Position numbers and translations under genes: made by a program. Below, piece by piece: positions 15,617-25,982 of a stretch of 64,000 nt of DNA (position 1 is the first letter of the stretch; each line of letters opens with the position of its first letter). Where the stretch lies: positions 806,001 through 870,000 of the forward strand of contig OZ242340.1 in NCBI GenBank assembly GCA_965208525.1, written 5' to 3'. The notes under the pieces are model-generated. The model was not told where the DNA came from. It searched no databases and worked only from the letters and a program-made list of their open reading frames with translations. This stretch comes from VXYL01 sp965208525. Its GTDB lineage: Bacteria; Pseudomonadota; Gammaproteobacteria; Pseudomonadales; Azotimanducaceae.

Positions 15617-16050
15617 TGGCGGGCGAGATCATCGTCCTTGACAACAGCATCAACACCCGCCTGCTTTGGCCAGACTCAGAGAATTCCGACAGCAACCAAT
15701 ACGCGCTCGATGTTCTTGGTCAAGCAACCGGCGGAACGGTGTTCCATGTGCCGACGATCTGGCACTACGAGGTTGCCAACGTTGCGGCCACGTTGGTGCG
15801 GAGGGGTCAGGTTTCCCAAGCGAGCGCAGTGAGGTATTTCGAGCAGATTGCCTTGTTGCCGATCGTGACGGACATCTCGAGTCACGCGAACTCGAAGCAG
15901 GCGGCCTTCGCCTTGAGCATCCAATTCGGGCTCTCCGCGTACGACACGGCGTATCTGGAGCTTGCTCTGCGCCTGGGAGGGACGCTGGCCACCAACAACA
16001 GACGCTTGCGAGGGGCGGCTCGACTTGCTGGGGCATCGTTGTTCGCCTGA
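15616..16050 (+). CDS. VapC-like PIN-domain toxin
   Basis: A 144-residue PIN-domain ribonuclease toxin. Acidic catalytic residues are seen in IIVLDNSIN (Asp 9), WHYEVANV (Glu about 52) and SAYDTAYLELA (Asp about 116), followed by GGTLATNNRRL, where family members carry the last polar site. It pairs with the Phd-type antitoxin, with which it overlaps by one base. The pairing of Phd-class antitoxin and PIN toxin is common. It lies just outside the ssrA insertion point. Confidence 0.85.
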   Translation: MAGEIIVLDNSINTRLLWPDSENSDSNQYALDVLGQATGGTVFHVPTIWHYEVANVAATLVRRGQVSQASAVRYFEQIALLPIVTDISSHANSKQAAFALSIQFGLSAYDTAYLELALRLGGTLATNNRRLRGAARLAGASLFA

Positions 16051-16160
16051 CGCCGTCCTTCGGAAGGAGGTGCCGCCGGATTGATCGGAGGCTCTGTGGG
16101 TGCGGTTGCGCTGTGGGGCGGGGGAGAGGATGCTCTCGACACCTTCGAGATGGATGCTTG

Positions 16161-16790
16161 GTGGTGTCGGGGAAGACGGTTGAGGATGCGTTGGCGCTGA
16201 TTGAGCATGCTTGGCGGCGGCGTTATGAGGCGTTTCAGGCGTCGGCTAGCGAAAAGGAGATCGGGCTGGTCTTGATGCGGGTGCGGCGGGAGCTTGAGGA
16301 AGCGGTGGCGATCTGTCGCGAGCTCGATGCGAAGCGGGAGCTTTCGGTTGCGCTAGGGAAGCTCGGGCATGTGGAGCACGATTCCGCGGCGCGGTCGGCG
16401 ATCTATGAGGAGGCGGTTGCGGTCGCGCGGGAGTGTGGGGATCCGATGCAGCTTGCTCATGCCGTGCGGCATCTCGGCGATGTGGCGCGACATGCTGGAG
16501 AGACGATCGTGGCGGAGCGGTGCTACGAGGAGGCGCTGGGTCTCTATCGGAGCGAGGCCGCGCCGCCGGTGCTGGATTTCGCGAATGCCCTGAGGCCGAT
16601 GGCCATTCTCAAGGCGGACACTGGGGAGTTGGAAGAGGCGCGGGAGCTTTGGCGCAAGGCGGCGGAGCTCTACGGCGCCGTTGGCGTGGAACAAGGCGTG
16701 GAGGAAGCGGAGCGCTGGCTCGAGAGATTGGCTGCGTCGGATGGCGGCACTGCGTCACCCCCTCTCTCCGGCCCAAACGCGCTGACTTGA
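16161..16790 (+). CDS. Tetratricopeptide-repeat protein
   Basis: About 209 residues of paired helices with TPR-like spacing: AVAICRELDAKRELSVALGK, AIYEEAVAVAREC, ERCYEEALGLYRSE and ARELWRKAAELY. Such proteins serve as protein-protein scaffolds. No signal peptide or enzyme motif is seen. The start is uncertain: GTG 16161 is the most upstream start that avoids overlap with unlike sequence, and no clear ribosome binding site is visible. The next gene, a Sel1-repeat protein, is 11 bases downstream. Confidence 0.6.
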   Translation: MVSGKTVEDALALIEHAWRRRYEAFQASASEKEIGLVLMRVRRELEEAVAICRELDAKRELSVALGKLGHVEHDSAARSAIYEEAVAVARECGDPMQLAHAVRHLGDVARHAGETIVAERCYEEALGLYRSEAAPPVLDFANALRPMAILKADTGELEEARELWRKAAELYGAVGVEQGVEEAERWLERLAASDGGTASPPLSGPNALT

Positions 16791-16801
16791 CGGTGGAGCG
16801 A

Positions 16802-18232
16802 ATGGCTCGTGTCGTGGCCATGGCGCGCCTTCGGCGCGTTGGGAGGGCTGGATGCCCTTCCCCCCAAAAAAGTGCCCCCCAAGCGGGTCGTCGGTGGTTC
16901 GAGCGCCAGCATGCGCTGGTGCTCTCGGTGTTTGTGGCGGCCCAAGTGTATGGCGCGCAAGCGGTTGAGCCTGGGTCTCGGGCGCAGGAGCAGCTGGAGG
17001 CGGCTGCGGGGTGGGTCAAAGCCGGGGAGCATGATCTGGCTCGGGCGTACTTGGACGATCTTGTCTCCAGCCCATGGATAACTGCTCGGCAGCGCGCGCG
17101 GGCGTTCTACTTGCGCGGTCATGGGTATGCGGAGGCCGGGCTGCATGTTTCGGCTCGGCATGACTATCGGCGGGCGGTGGAGTTTCATCCCAACCATTCG
17201 GCGTCGTTGATGGCGCTCGCGCATCTGCATGACGGCGGGCTCGGGGTTCCGCGCAATCCGTTTCGGGCGTTTCGGCTGGCGCTGAAGGCGGCGCGAGGTG
17301 GGCATGCGGCGGCTTGTCTGTTCGTGGGTGTCGCGTATCAGGACGGGCGGGGGACGGAGGTCGACCGCGCCCGCGCCCGCTATTGGCTGCGGCAGGCGGC
17401 GGTGGAGCACGGGGTCGTGGAGGCGTTCGCGGCCTATGGCAGGTCGTTTCGGGCGGGGTTTGCGGACGAGCCGGATGTGCCGCAGGCGCGGCATTGGTAC
17501 GAGAAGGCCGCGGCAGCCGGGGATGAAGGCGCTCGGCTGGCCATTGCCTTCATGTTGCGGGACGGCGAGCTTGGCCAAGCGGACGCACAGGCGGCGGCGG
17601 AGCGCTTTCGGGTGCTTGCCGATGCCGGCAACGCGGTGGCGCAATCGGCCTTGGCGCACATTCTGTTGGGGGATGTGGGGATTGAGGCGGATCACGCGCA
17701 GGCGTTTGCGCTCTATTCGGCGGCGGCACAGGCCGGGGAGAGGTCGGCCTACGCGGGGCTCGCGTTCCTCTACCGGCATGGGCTGGGAACGCCGGCGGAC
17801 GCGGCGCAGGAGGAGCATTGGCTGCGACGGGCAGCGGATGCTGGCCATGCGGATAGCCAGTACCGGTTGGGGCGGCTCTTGCACGCGCGCGGCGATGGCG
17901 ATGAGGGCGTGGTGGCCGAGGCGCTTGGTTGGCTTGCTTCGGCCGCGGATGGCGGGGTGGTTGAGGCCGCGCACGTTGCCGCCTGGATCTACGCGACGAC
18001 GCGGCACGATGCCCTGCGCGACCCGCATCGGGCGCTGGCGCTGGCGGAATCGGCGGTGTCTTGGCGGCGGGATGCAAACACGCTCGACACGCTCGCCGCA
18101 GCCCAGGCGGCGCGGGGGGATTTTGAGGGAGCGGTGGCCACGCAGCAGCTTGCGCTGAGCCTGGCGGCGGCGGATGCGGAGTTGCTGGCGCATTTGGAGG
18201 CGTATCAGGGGGGAAGGGCTTGGGTTGAGTGA
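16802..18232 (+). CDS. Sel1-repeat protein, probably exported
   Basis: A 476-residue protein. A hydrophobic segment (LVLSVFVAAQVYGAQA, about residues 34-49) could be a signal peptide with a long basic lead. About eight Sel1-like repeats follow, each with the pattern A-x-W/Y-x3-A-A-x-x-G (for example ARYWLRQAAVEHG, ARHWYEKAAAAGD, FALYSAAAQAGE, HWLRRAADAGHA). Sel1 proteins are adaptors in envelope or stress pathways. Translation could begin later than ATG 16802, because the first 30 codons overlap a palindromic intergenic repeat. Confidence 0.7.
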   Translation: MARVVAMARLRRVGRAGCPSPQKSAPQAGRRWFERQHALVLSVFVAAQVYGAQAVEPGSRAQEQLEAAAGWVKAGEHDLARAYLDDLVSSPWITARQRARAFYLRGHGYAEAGLHVSARHDYRRAVEFHPNHSASLMALAHLHDGGLGVPRNPFRAFRLALKAARGGHAAACLFVGVAYQDGRGTEVDRARARYWLRQAAVEHGVVEAFAAYGRSFRAGFADEPDVPQARHWYEKAAAAGDEGARLAIAFMLRDGELGQADAQAAAERFRVLADAGNAVAQSALAHILLGDVGIEADHAQAFALYSAAAQAGERSAYAGLAFLYRHGLGTPADAAQEEHWLRRAADAGHADSQYRLGRLLHARGDGDEGVVAEALGWLASAADGGVVEAAHVAAWIYATTRHDALRDPHRALALAESAVSWRRDANTLDTLAAAQAARGDFEGAVATQQLALSLAAADAELLAHLEAYQGGRAWVE

Positions 18233-18478
18233 TGTCCTTGCGTGCCTTGCGGCGCGTGGAGGCGAGATGCCCTCCGTTCGAGGGCGTGCGCTGGGGGATT
18301 CGTTCCTTCGCGTGAGGCTAAGCTGGACGGCGTCGGTCTTTCGGACGAGGCGCGATGTGCGTCTGGCGGCGGGAAGCGCCCCTTACCGTGTAGCGTTTTG
18401 CTCGTCGTTGCTGCAATCGAGGTCGGTTTCTGATAGAAAACGCGCCCGTCGTTTGCAACCCCGGCGCTTAGATATCCC
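18233..18478. repeat. Intergenic palindromic repeat
   Basis: GCCTTGCGGCGCG and GGAGGCGAGATGCCCTCC are variants of the GAGGGCGAGACGCCCTC palindrome seen at 20,385-20,505 and 25,890-25,915. No gene is seen. Confidence 0.5.
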
Positions 18479-18751
18479 GTGAGCCTCCGATCCGGCGAAG
18501 CCGCCCGGCGAACTCGTACCGTTTTTGAAGCTGTGGTGGCGCTTGTGGGCGAGGGCGCGACGCAATTCCGCCCTGGCGACATCGCCACGCACTTGCGCGA
18601 CGCGGAACATCCCATCGGCGCGTGGGAGATTCGGGGGGAGTTCACGAAGCTCGAGCGCATGGAGTTGATCGAGGTCGATCCGGAACTCGCCGTTTGGCAC
18701 CTGGTGGACGGCGCGAGCTTCTCGATCGAGGAGGCTCGCAAGCTGGCGTAG
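18479..18751 (+). CDS. Small winged-helix-like protein
   Basis: A 90-residue protein. Residues 14-80 look like a winged helix: a recognition-helix region (FRPGDIATHLRDAEHPIGAW), then FTKLERMELIEVDPELAVWHL as the wing. This is the fold of many small transcription regulators. It starts at GTG 18479 with no strong ribosome binding site. No enzyme motif is visible and I cannot name the family. It may be monocistronic, since a strong hairpin follows about 200 bases downstream. Confidence 0.55.
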   Translation: MSLRSGEAARRTRTVFEAVVALVGEGATQFRPGDIATHLRDAEHPIGAWEIRGEFTKLERMELIEVDPELAVWHLVDGASFSIEEARKLA

Positions 18752-18945
18752 TGGGGTTCCGCGTTGAGGAACCCGTGCGCATGGCATTAGTGCAAACGGT
18801 CCTCTGCGGGTGCGACGAATGCACCATAACAGGGCGTCATGCCTTGAGGATCGCGCGTGAAATGCGCGACGCGCTGACATCGTTCATCGAATCTGCATGG
18901 CACGGACCTTGCGTAATGGTCGCTAGGAGTGGTTCGGTTAGCCCC

Positions 18946-19005
18946 AGCCAGGGCGTCGCAATCGGAAAATGTCTCTCCCCGGTTCGCGGCGCCCTGGCTG
19001 TTTTT
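18946..19005 (+). terminator. Strong stem-loop with T run
   Basis: AGCCAGGGCGTCGC pairs with GCGGCGCCCTGGCT (one G-U) around a 26-base loop and is followed by GTTTTT. It terminates the wHTH transcript or is the 3' end of a small RNA encoded in the 370-base gap 18,752-19,121, where no protein gene is seen. Confidence 0.55.
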
Positions 19006-19121
19006 GACTCGAGAAACGCGGCTTTGCGCCCCGTCGTGTTTTTTGCCGCGTGGATCTGCTAGATCTCTAGCGAACTGCTGGTGTGTGGCCGATTGGCATG
19101 CATTCCCATGCAGGTCGTAGC

Positions 19122-19793
19122 TCAGGCAGTTTGCTGTCGCTGTGCCTTTTCGAACAGTGCCCCCGTTTCGCCTTTTGCCGTGGATTGGGAGTGGTTGGCG
19201 TAGGTTGCCCAGTTGGGGGCGTAGTCAGTTGCCTGGTTTCCCCAAGCTAGCCAACGATCGCGGGTGCCCCGCGCGAACATTTCGAGATAGGGGCCGGGGC
19301 TGCATGACTCGATCAGGCGGTATTGCTCGTCTGGCTTGCGGCTGTGTTCGCGCTTGCGGGAGAGGATGATGTTCTCTTGGCTGCGACCCGGCGCGAGGGT
19401 GCGCGCATTCTTGCCGCGCACGCCGAAGAGGATCACCTCGGTGACGTTGCGGAAATAGAAGCCGACGCCGCGACGGTCCGGGCCGCCGTCCTTGCGCACC
19501 TTGTACCAGACGAGATTGGTCTTGTACTCGAAGCCCCATTGCGCCATGACCTTGAGGCCGTAGGGCAGCAATGCGTTGGGGATCCACAGGTAGAGGTGCG
19601 CGGTGTCGGCGACGATCTCGGAGACGGGCATGGCACCGATCTCCTCGAAGGAGAGTGTCGGGTAGCGAGCTAGGCGTCGGTGTTCCGGCGCAACCTTGCC
19701 GGTCTTGTTGTGAAATCGCCACGGCGGGTCGGCCAGCACGGTACCAAACTTGCGCCCGCCGGCGTGTGCAACGAGGTTTTCGGCTGGGGTCAT
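19122..19793 (-). CDS. MT-A70-family N6-adenine methyltransferase
   Basis: A 223-residue enzyme that transfers a methyl group from S-adenosylmethionine to adenine. The catalytic DPPW motif is in VLADPPWRFH (residues 21-24). It is followed by AHLYLWIPNALLPYGL, VWYKVRKDGG and ILFGVRGKN, all typical of the MT-A70 family, and it ends with EMFARGTRDRWLAWGN. There is no adjacent restriction nuclease. The start ATG 19793 overlaps the stop of the 69-residue gene by four bases. Such orphan methylases are common in prophages and epigenetic systems. Confidence 0.85.
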   Translation of the reverse strand: MTPAENLVAHAGGRKFGTVLADPPWRFHNKTGKVAPEHRRLARYPTLSFEEIGAMPVSEIVADTAHLYLWIPNALLPYGLKVMAQWGFEYKTNLVWYKVRKDGGPDRRGVGFYFRNVTEVILFGVRGKNARTLAPGRSQENIILSRKREHSRKPDEQYRLIESCSPGPYLEMFARGTRDRWLAWGNQATDYAPNWATYANHSQSTAKGETGALFEKAQRQQTA

Positions 19794-19999
19794 GCGTGGA
19801 TCTGGCGGCGCCTGTCGCCTGCATAGGTGGGGTTTAGGAGCCGAGCCTGGGCGCGGAGTTCAAGGAAGATGCCGAGCTTGTCTTCGTAGGTGAGCTTGGA
19901 GTACTCCTCGCGCTTGTAGCGATTCTCCAGTTCCTCGACCAAGTCTGGACGGCGGATCATGGCTGCCTTGGGCGGGCGATGGGGGATAGAGTATGTCAT
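19790..19999 (-). CDS. Small protein coupled to the MT-A70 methylase
   Basis: A 69-residue protein (MTYSIPHRPPKAAMIRRPD...) with a charged helix (LVEELENRYKREEYSKL) and an Arg-rich end. It overlaps the methylase start (ATGA), so the two are translated together. No family is recognised. It may be a regulator or specificity partner for the methylase (inference from coupling). ATG 19999 is divergent from xseB, with a promoter region of about 60 bases between them. Confidence 0.55.
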   Translation of the reverse strand: MTYSIPHRPPKAAMIRRPDLVEELENRYKREEYSKLTYEDKLGIFLELRAQARLLNPTYAGDRRRQIHA

Positions 20000-20061
20000 G
20001 CGCCGCTCGCGGTGGACGGTTCCGGGTGGCCTGTGGCGGCGGATGGAGGGGAATCCAGGGT

Positions 20062-20301
20062 ATGTCCGATCAGGAAGAGTCACAGCAGATCGACTTCGAG
20101 GCGACGCTGGCGGAGCTTGAAGCGCTCGTGGAGCGGATGGAGAGCGGGCGGATGAGCCTCGAGGACTCCCTCGCGGCGTTCGAGCGTGGCGTGAAGCTCA
20201 CGCGGGAATGCCGCACCGCCCTGAAGTCGGCTGAACTTCGCATCAAGGCCCTCACCGAGGATGGCGACGAGCTGGACGTGGTGGTTGATGACGGCGAGTA
20301 A
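20062..20301 (+). CDS. xseB: Exodeoxyribonuclease VII small subunit
   Basis: A 79-residue protein with the XseB signature: FEATLAELEALVERMESGRM, then SLEDSLAAFERGVKLTRECR, then LKSAELRIKAL. It binds the large subunit XseA to form the single-strand exonuclease that trims DNA to oligonucleotides. Length matches the family. XseA is not in the window. In many gammaproteobacteria xseB precedes ispA and dxs, but here it stands alone next to a repeat region. Confidence 0.9.
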   Translation: MSDQEESQQIDFEATLAELEALVERMESGRMSLEDSLAAFERGVKLTRECRTALKSAELRIKALTEDGDELDVVVDDGE

Positions 20302-20384
20302 GGGCCTGGCGCACGCGCTAAGCTCCCCGAGCTGGGTGGTCTCACTGTGACTTGCCCAAGCCCTAGCGTCGCGGTCTGCTGGGA

Positions 20385-20505
20385 GGGAGGGCGTCTCGCC
20401 CTCCACCGCGCCCGCGAGGGCGCGCATCTTTGTCGTGCAGCGAGGGTTCTGCGCGCCTTGCGGCGCGATGGAGGGCGAGACGCCCTCCCTCCGAGGCCCC
20501 GCTCA
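20385..20505. repeat. Pair of GAGGGCG palindromes
   Basis: GGAGGGCGTCTCGCCCTCC and GAGGGCGAGACGCCCTCCC, about 90 bases apart, share the family motif. The gap 20,302-20,530 has no gene. Confidence 0.6.
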
Positions 20506-20530
20506 TGTTCTAGGCGCTAGTAGGCCGTCG

Positions 20531-21073
20531 CTACAGTGCAAACAGCATTGCGGCCCAGGCGCCGTATAGAAGAGCCGCGGTGAAGGCGCCGGCGAGCAGG
20601 TCGTCGAGCATCACGCCTAGTGCGCCGGGGACCTTGGTGTCGGCCCAGGAGACGGGCCAAGGTTTGACCACGTCGAAGGCGCGGAACAAGGCGACGCCGA
20701 TTGTCGCCCAGAAGATCGAGCGGGGGCAGAGAGCCAGGGCCAGCCAGCAGCCGGCGAGTTCGTCGATGACGATGGCGGGGTTGTCGCCTTGGCGGCGGTG
20801 GCGGTTCAGAAAGTGAATGGTGGCAAGGCCGACGGCAGTAGCGATGGCGACGCCAGCGAGGCGCAGGGGCCACGTGAGGTCGGCGAAGAGAAACCACCAC
20901 ACGATTGCCGCAGCGATCGAGGCAAAAGTGCCAGGTGCGACGCGGATCAGGCCAATGCCGAAGCAGGTGGCGAGCAGGGCGAAGGGGTTGGCAAGGTCGC
21001 GCACGCCTAGCTTTGCCGCTTGTCCCTCGCCTTGCTGGTCTGCGTCGCTAGAAATGGCGGAATCCTCGGGCAA
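20531..21073 (-). CDS. pgpA: Phosphatidylglycerophosphatase A
   Basis: A 180-residue inner-membrane enzyme that dephosphorylates phosphatidylglycerol phosphate in phospholipid synthesis. Motifs include FGIGLIRVAPGTFAS, VIDELAGCW and FRAFDVVKPWPVSWAD, all typical of PgpA, plus about three to four membrane segments. It is the last gene of nrdR-ribD-nusB-thiL-pgpA. The start is uncertain: TTG 21073 overlaps the thiL end and gives the family length. GTG 21004 would give a shorter protein. Confidence 0.85.
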   Translation of the reverse strand: MPEDSAISSDADQQGEGQAAKLGVRDLANPFALLATCFGIGLIRVAPGTFASIAAAIVWWFLFADLTWPLRLAGVAIATAVGLATIHFLNRHRRQGDNPAIVIDELAGCWLALALCPRSIFWATIGVALFRAFDVVKPWPVSWADTKVPGALGVMLDDLLAGAFTAALLYGAWAAMLFAL

Positions 21074-21989
21074 GGGAGATGGGTTTGCCACCCTGTCGCC
21101 AGCGCGCGCCGGGCGCGTCGTCCAGGCTGCCGATGCGATGAATGGGAGTGTCCGTTTCCCTGGCAATGACACGGATGGCGGGCGCGTGCGTGCGTGAGGC
21201 GGTGAAGGCGAGTTCGTAGTCGTCGCCGGCGCACACGGCCGCTGCCGGATCGCTGCCGGGGAAGACCGGCACGTCGCCGAGGTCGATGTCGCAGCCGACG
21301 CCGCTGGCCTCGCAGATGTGCACCACATCGGAAGCCAAGCCATCCGACACGTCGATTGTGGCGCTCGCCACGCCGCGTAGGCGCTGGCCGATGGCGAGGC
21401 GAGGTTGCGGCAGCCAGTACCGCCCTTGCGCGGAGTCGGGTTCGACGTCCGAGATTGATTGCGCCTTGAGGAGCCCGGAGCGCAACGCGAGCCCAGCGCC
21501 GCCGATCTGGCCCGTCACGTAGAGATCGTCACCCGCGCGCGCCCCGGCACGCGTCAGGCTTTCGCCCTGCGACACGCTGCCGTGAACCGCGACGCAGACG
21601 TTCGCGTCGCCGCGAGCGAGGTTGCCGCCGACGATGGGCGTTTGGAATGCGCGCGCGGCTTCGGCCATGCCTCTGGCGAATGCGCGGGCCCAATCCTCCG
21701 TCAATCGCTCGGCGGTGAGCGACACCACGGCGGCCACGGGCTCTGCTCCCATCGCGGCCAAGTCCGACACCGACACCGCCAGAGCTCGGTATCCCACAAG
21801 CTCCGGCGCGGCACCGGCAGGATAATGTCGCCCCTCCACCAGCGTGTCCGTGGAGACTACGAGCTCGTGCGCCGGCGGCAGCCGTAGCACGGCCGCGTCG
21901 TCGCCGGGACCGAGCACGACGCTCTCGCCCGCGGTGGCATCCCCCAATGCGTCCACAATCGTCGCGATGAGGTCGAACTCGCCGGTCAT
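21048..21989 (-). CDS. thiL: Thiamine-monophosphate kinase
   Basis: A 313-residue cytoplasmic enzyme that phosphorylates thiamine monophosphate to the active pyrophosphate cofactor. Motifs: VLGPGDDAAVL, STDTLVEGRHY, VSVSDLAAMGAEP, IVGGNLARGD, ATIDVSDGLASD and CAGDDYELAFTA, which form the Mg-ATP site. The start ATG 21989 overlaps the nusB stop by four bases. Length matches E. coli ThiL. Confidence 0.93.
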   Translation of the reverse strand: MTGEFDLIATIVDALGDATAGESVVLGPGDDAAVLRLPPAHELVVSTDTLVEGRHYPAGAAPELVGYRALAVSVSDLAAMGAEPVAAVVSLTAERLTEDWARAFARGMAEAARAFQTPIVGGNLARGDANVCVAVHGSVSQGESLTRAGARAGDDLYVTGQIGGAGLALRSGLLKAQSISDVEPDSAQGRYWLPQPRLAIGQRLRGVASATIDVSDGLASDVVHICEASGVGCDIDLGDVPVFPGSDPAAAVCAGDDYELAFTASRTHAPAIRVIARETDTPIHRIGSLDDAPGARWRQGGKPISLARGFRHF

Positions 21990-22447
21990 GGCGTCGAGCC
22001 TTGGACGGCGTTCGCCGCGACCTCCACAGGGCGGAGGTCCTTCGCCACCCGGTCCAGCACCCCGTTGATGTAGCGGTGACCGTCCTCGGCGCCGAACTGG
22101 CTGGCGAGGGTGACCCATTCGTCCAGCACCACCTTGAACGGCACCTCGATGCGGTCGCGCAGTTCCAGCACACCGGCGCGCAGGACGGCACGTTCGATGT
22201 GGTCGAGTTGGTCCACGCGACGGTCGAGATAGGCCTCGTAGAGCTTGTCGAGCTTCTCCGCACCGGTGAGCACGGTATCGAGGCAGGTGGAGAAGAACGC
22301 CTTGTCGGCGCGCCGCAGCGCCTCGCCGGTGGCGAACTGCCGCTCGATCTCCGCCGCGCTATGGCCGCTGATCTGCCATTGGTAGATGGCTTGCAGAAGG
22401 GCTCGGCGGGCGCGGTGCCGGGCGCGTTGGTTGATTTTCCCCGTCAC
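21986..22447 (-). CDS. nusB: Transcription antitermination factor NusB
   Basis: A 153-residue helical protein that joins NusE at boxA of ribosomal RNA operons. It shows the family pattern ARRALLQAIYQWQ, then LDHIERAVLRAGVLELRD, then KVVLDEWVTLASQFG and YINGVLDRVAKDLR. It overlaps ribD (ATGA) and thiL (ATGA). The usual neighbour ribH is absent here. Confidence 0.92.
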   Translation of the reverse strand: MTGKINQRARHRARRALLQAIYQWQISGHSAAEIERQFATGEALRRADKAFFSTCLDTVLTGAEKLDKLYEAYLDRRVDQLDHIERAVLRAGVLELRDRIEVPFKVVLDEWVTLASQFGAEDGHRYINGVLDRVAKDLRPVEVAANAVQGSTP

Positions 22448-23559
22448 CCGCGGGTTCCTTTGGCGTGCCCCGTGTGGGAGTCGTTGGCCAGCACGACCTT
22501 GACATCGGTGCCGAGCGGTTCAGCGGCGACGAGCTTGCCGCCGATGGAATCAGCCAGGTGGTCGAACGACACGGCAGCCATAGGCCGGGCGGTCTCGCCG
22601 AGCCAATTCGGTGCGAGGTAGAGCACGGCTTCGTCCCAGAGTTTGGCCTCGAGGAAGGTGCCGGCGAGGGTCGCGCCAGCCTCCACCAGCACCTCGTTGC
22701 AGCCCATTTCGGCCAGGGCTTGAAGCAGTTGGCCGGGCTCGACGCTGCTCGCTTCCTGACGCAGCATTTGTGCGTGCGGATGGTCCGGAGCGTCGCGTCC
22801 GGTGGCGAGATACACCGGCGAATCCGTAGCGAAGAGGCGTGCCTCAGGCGGCGTAGTGCCGTGGGTGTCGGCCACCACGCGCAAGGGCTGACGGATGATG
22901 CCATCCACCGCGAACTGCTCTCCCCGCACGGTAAGCGCGGGATCGTCCAACGCCACCGTGCCTCGTCCCGTGACGATGGCGCAGCTTTGCGCCCGGTAGC
23001 GCTGCACGTCGGCACGCGCGTCGGGCCCGGTGATCCATTGGCTTTGGCCGCTCGCCATCGCGGTGCGCCCGTCGATGGAGGCGCCGATCTTGATCCGCAC
23101 GAACGGCAGGCCCGTAGTGATGCGACGCACGAAGCCGCGATTGAGCTGGAGCGCTTCCTGTAACTCCACGGTCTCTACCGCGATGCCGGCGGCGCGCAAT
23201 GTCGCATAGCCCTCGCCGGCCACGCGCGGGTCCGGGTCCGTCATCGCGCCCACGACGCGCTTGATGCCGGCGTCGATCAATGCGGCTGTGCAGGGCGGCT
23301 GCCGTCCCGTGTGGCAGCAAGGCTCGAGGGAGACGTAGGCGGTTGCGCCGGCGGGGTTGCGCCCGTTGCTGCGAGCATCGGCGAGGGCTGCGGCTTCGGC
23401 ATGAAGCTCGCCACGGCGCCGGTGCCAGCCGCGACCGAGCACATCGTCGCGGGATACGAGGAGGCAGCCCACGCGAGGATTCTCGGTGACGCTGTAAAGC
23501 CCCTTTTTGGCGAGTTCCACGCAGCGACGCAGAAATAGGAGGTCGGAGCCTTCGATCAT
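22444..23559 (-). CDS. ribD: Bifunctional riboflavin deaminase/reductase
   Basis: A 371-residue enzyme with an N-terminal cytidine-deaminase-like Zn domain (HAEAAAL and SLEPCCHTGRQPPC) and a C-terminal reductase domain (KIGASIDGRTAMASGQSQWI, then GRGTVALDDPALTVR, then EVLVEAGATLAG). It carries out two steps of flavin synthesis. Start ATG 23559 overlaps the nrdR stop. ribE, ribBA and ribH do not follow, unlike in many gammaproteobacterial rib clusters. Confidence 0.92.
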   Translation of the reverse strand: MIEGSDLLFLRRCVELAKKGLYSVTENPRVGCLLVSRDDVLGRGWHRRRGELHAEAAALADARSNGRNPAGATAYVSLEPCCHTGRQPPCTAALIDAGIKRVVGAMTDPDPRVAGEGYATLRAAGIAVETVELQEALQLNRGFVRRITTGLPFVRIKIGASIDGRTAMASGQSQWITGPDARADVQRYRAQSCAIVTGRGTVALDDPALTVRGEQFAVDGIIRQPLRVVADTHGTTPPEARLFATDSPVYLATGRDAPDHPHAQMLRQEASSVEPGQLLQALAEMGCNEVLVEAGATLAGTFLEAKLWDEAVLYLAPNWLGETARPMAAVSFDHLADSIGGKLVAAEPLGTDVKVVLANDSHTGHAKGTRG

Positions 23560-24017
23560 TCCACCCGCTCGGTGGTGAGTCTCCTGATTTCCTCTTGGAA
23601 TTCGCTGAGGTCCTGGAAGTCTCGATAGACGGAGGCGAAGCGCACATAGGCCACCTCGTCGAGCTCCTTGAGTCCGGCCATCACCTGCTCGCCGACGGTG
23701 CGGGAGGGCAAATCGCGTTCCCCGGTGGCGCGCAGGTCGTGCTTGATGCGGCTGACGAGGGTCTCGACGTCTTCGCTGGCCACAGGTCGCTTCTCCAGCG
23801 CCCGCATGATGCCGGCGCGCAGCTTTTCCTCGTTGAACGGCTCCCTTGCGCCGCTCGACTTGATGACGCGAGGCATCACCAGTTCCGCCATCTCGAAGGT
23901 GGTGTAGCGCTCGCCACAGGACTGGCACTCACGCCGCCGCCGGACCTGCTCGCCATCCGCGACCAGCCGGGAGTCGATCACCTTGGTGTCATGGTGGCGG
24001 CAGAACGGGCAGAGCAT
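23556..24017 (-). CDS. nrdR: Ribonucleotide reductase regulator NrdR
   Basis: A 153-residue repressor of ribonucleotide reductase genes. A Zn ribbon (CPFCRHHDTKVID, CQSCGERYTTFE) is followed by an ATP-cone domain (VIKSSGAREPFNEEKLRAGI, then RALEKRPV). It heads the riboflavin-nusB-thiL operon on the minus strand. The ATP cone senses dATP/ATP (family knowledge). Length is normal. Confidence 0.94.
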   Translation of the reverse strand: MLCPFCRHHDTKVIDSRLVADGEQVRRRRECQSCGERYTTFEMAELVMPRVIKSSGAREPFNEEKLRAGIMRALEKRPVASEDVETLVSRIKHDLRATGERDLPSRTVGEQVMAGLKELDEVAYVRFASVYRDFQDLSEFQEEIRRLTTERVE

Positions 24018-24149
24018 GCGGGCGCCGGGGTGGAGGCAATCACGGGATTGTAGCCCACGGCCTTGGCGGGCCTCTTCCAGATTGGCCTCCCCAAGCGCCG
24101 GCAGATTGTCGGACTCGTGAATAATGCGCGCTCACGAGTTGGAGACGCC

Positions 24150-25817
<1,668 letters not shown>

Positions 25818-25930
25818 GAGGTACGCGCCCGTAGGAAAAGCCGCAAAAACAAACGAGCGGATGCGTTGGCCTCTAGCGTCGCCGTCTTCTGGAGGGTGGG
25901 CGAGACGCCCTCCCTCCGAGGGCTCGCTAG
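25818..25930. repeat. MITE-like intergenic repeat, copy 1
   Basis: It contains TAGGAAAAGCC, then AGCGGATGCGTTGGCCTCTAG, then the GGCGAGACGCCCTCCCTCCG palindrome and AGGGCTCGC. The same blocks occur in reverse at 43,830-43,950. It is bounded by variants of TAGGAG...CGCCGTAG. Confidence 0.6.
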
Positions 25931-25982
25931 TCCGCGCAAGCGCCCATTCGGCCCGCGCAAACGGGCTGTTACGATTCGCGCC

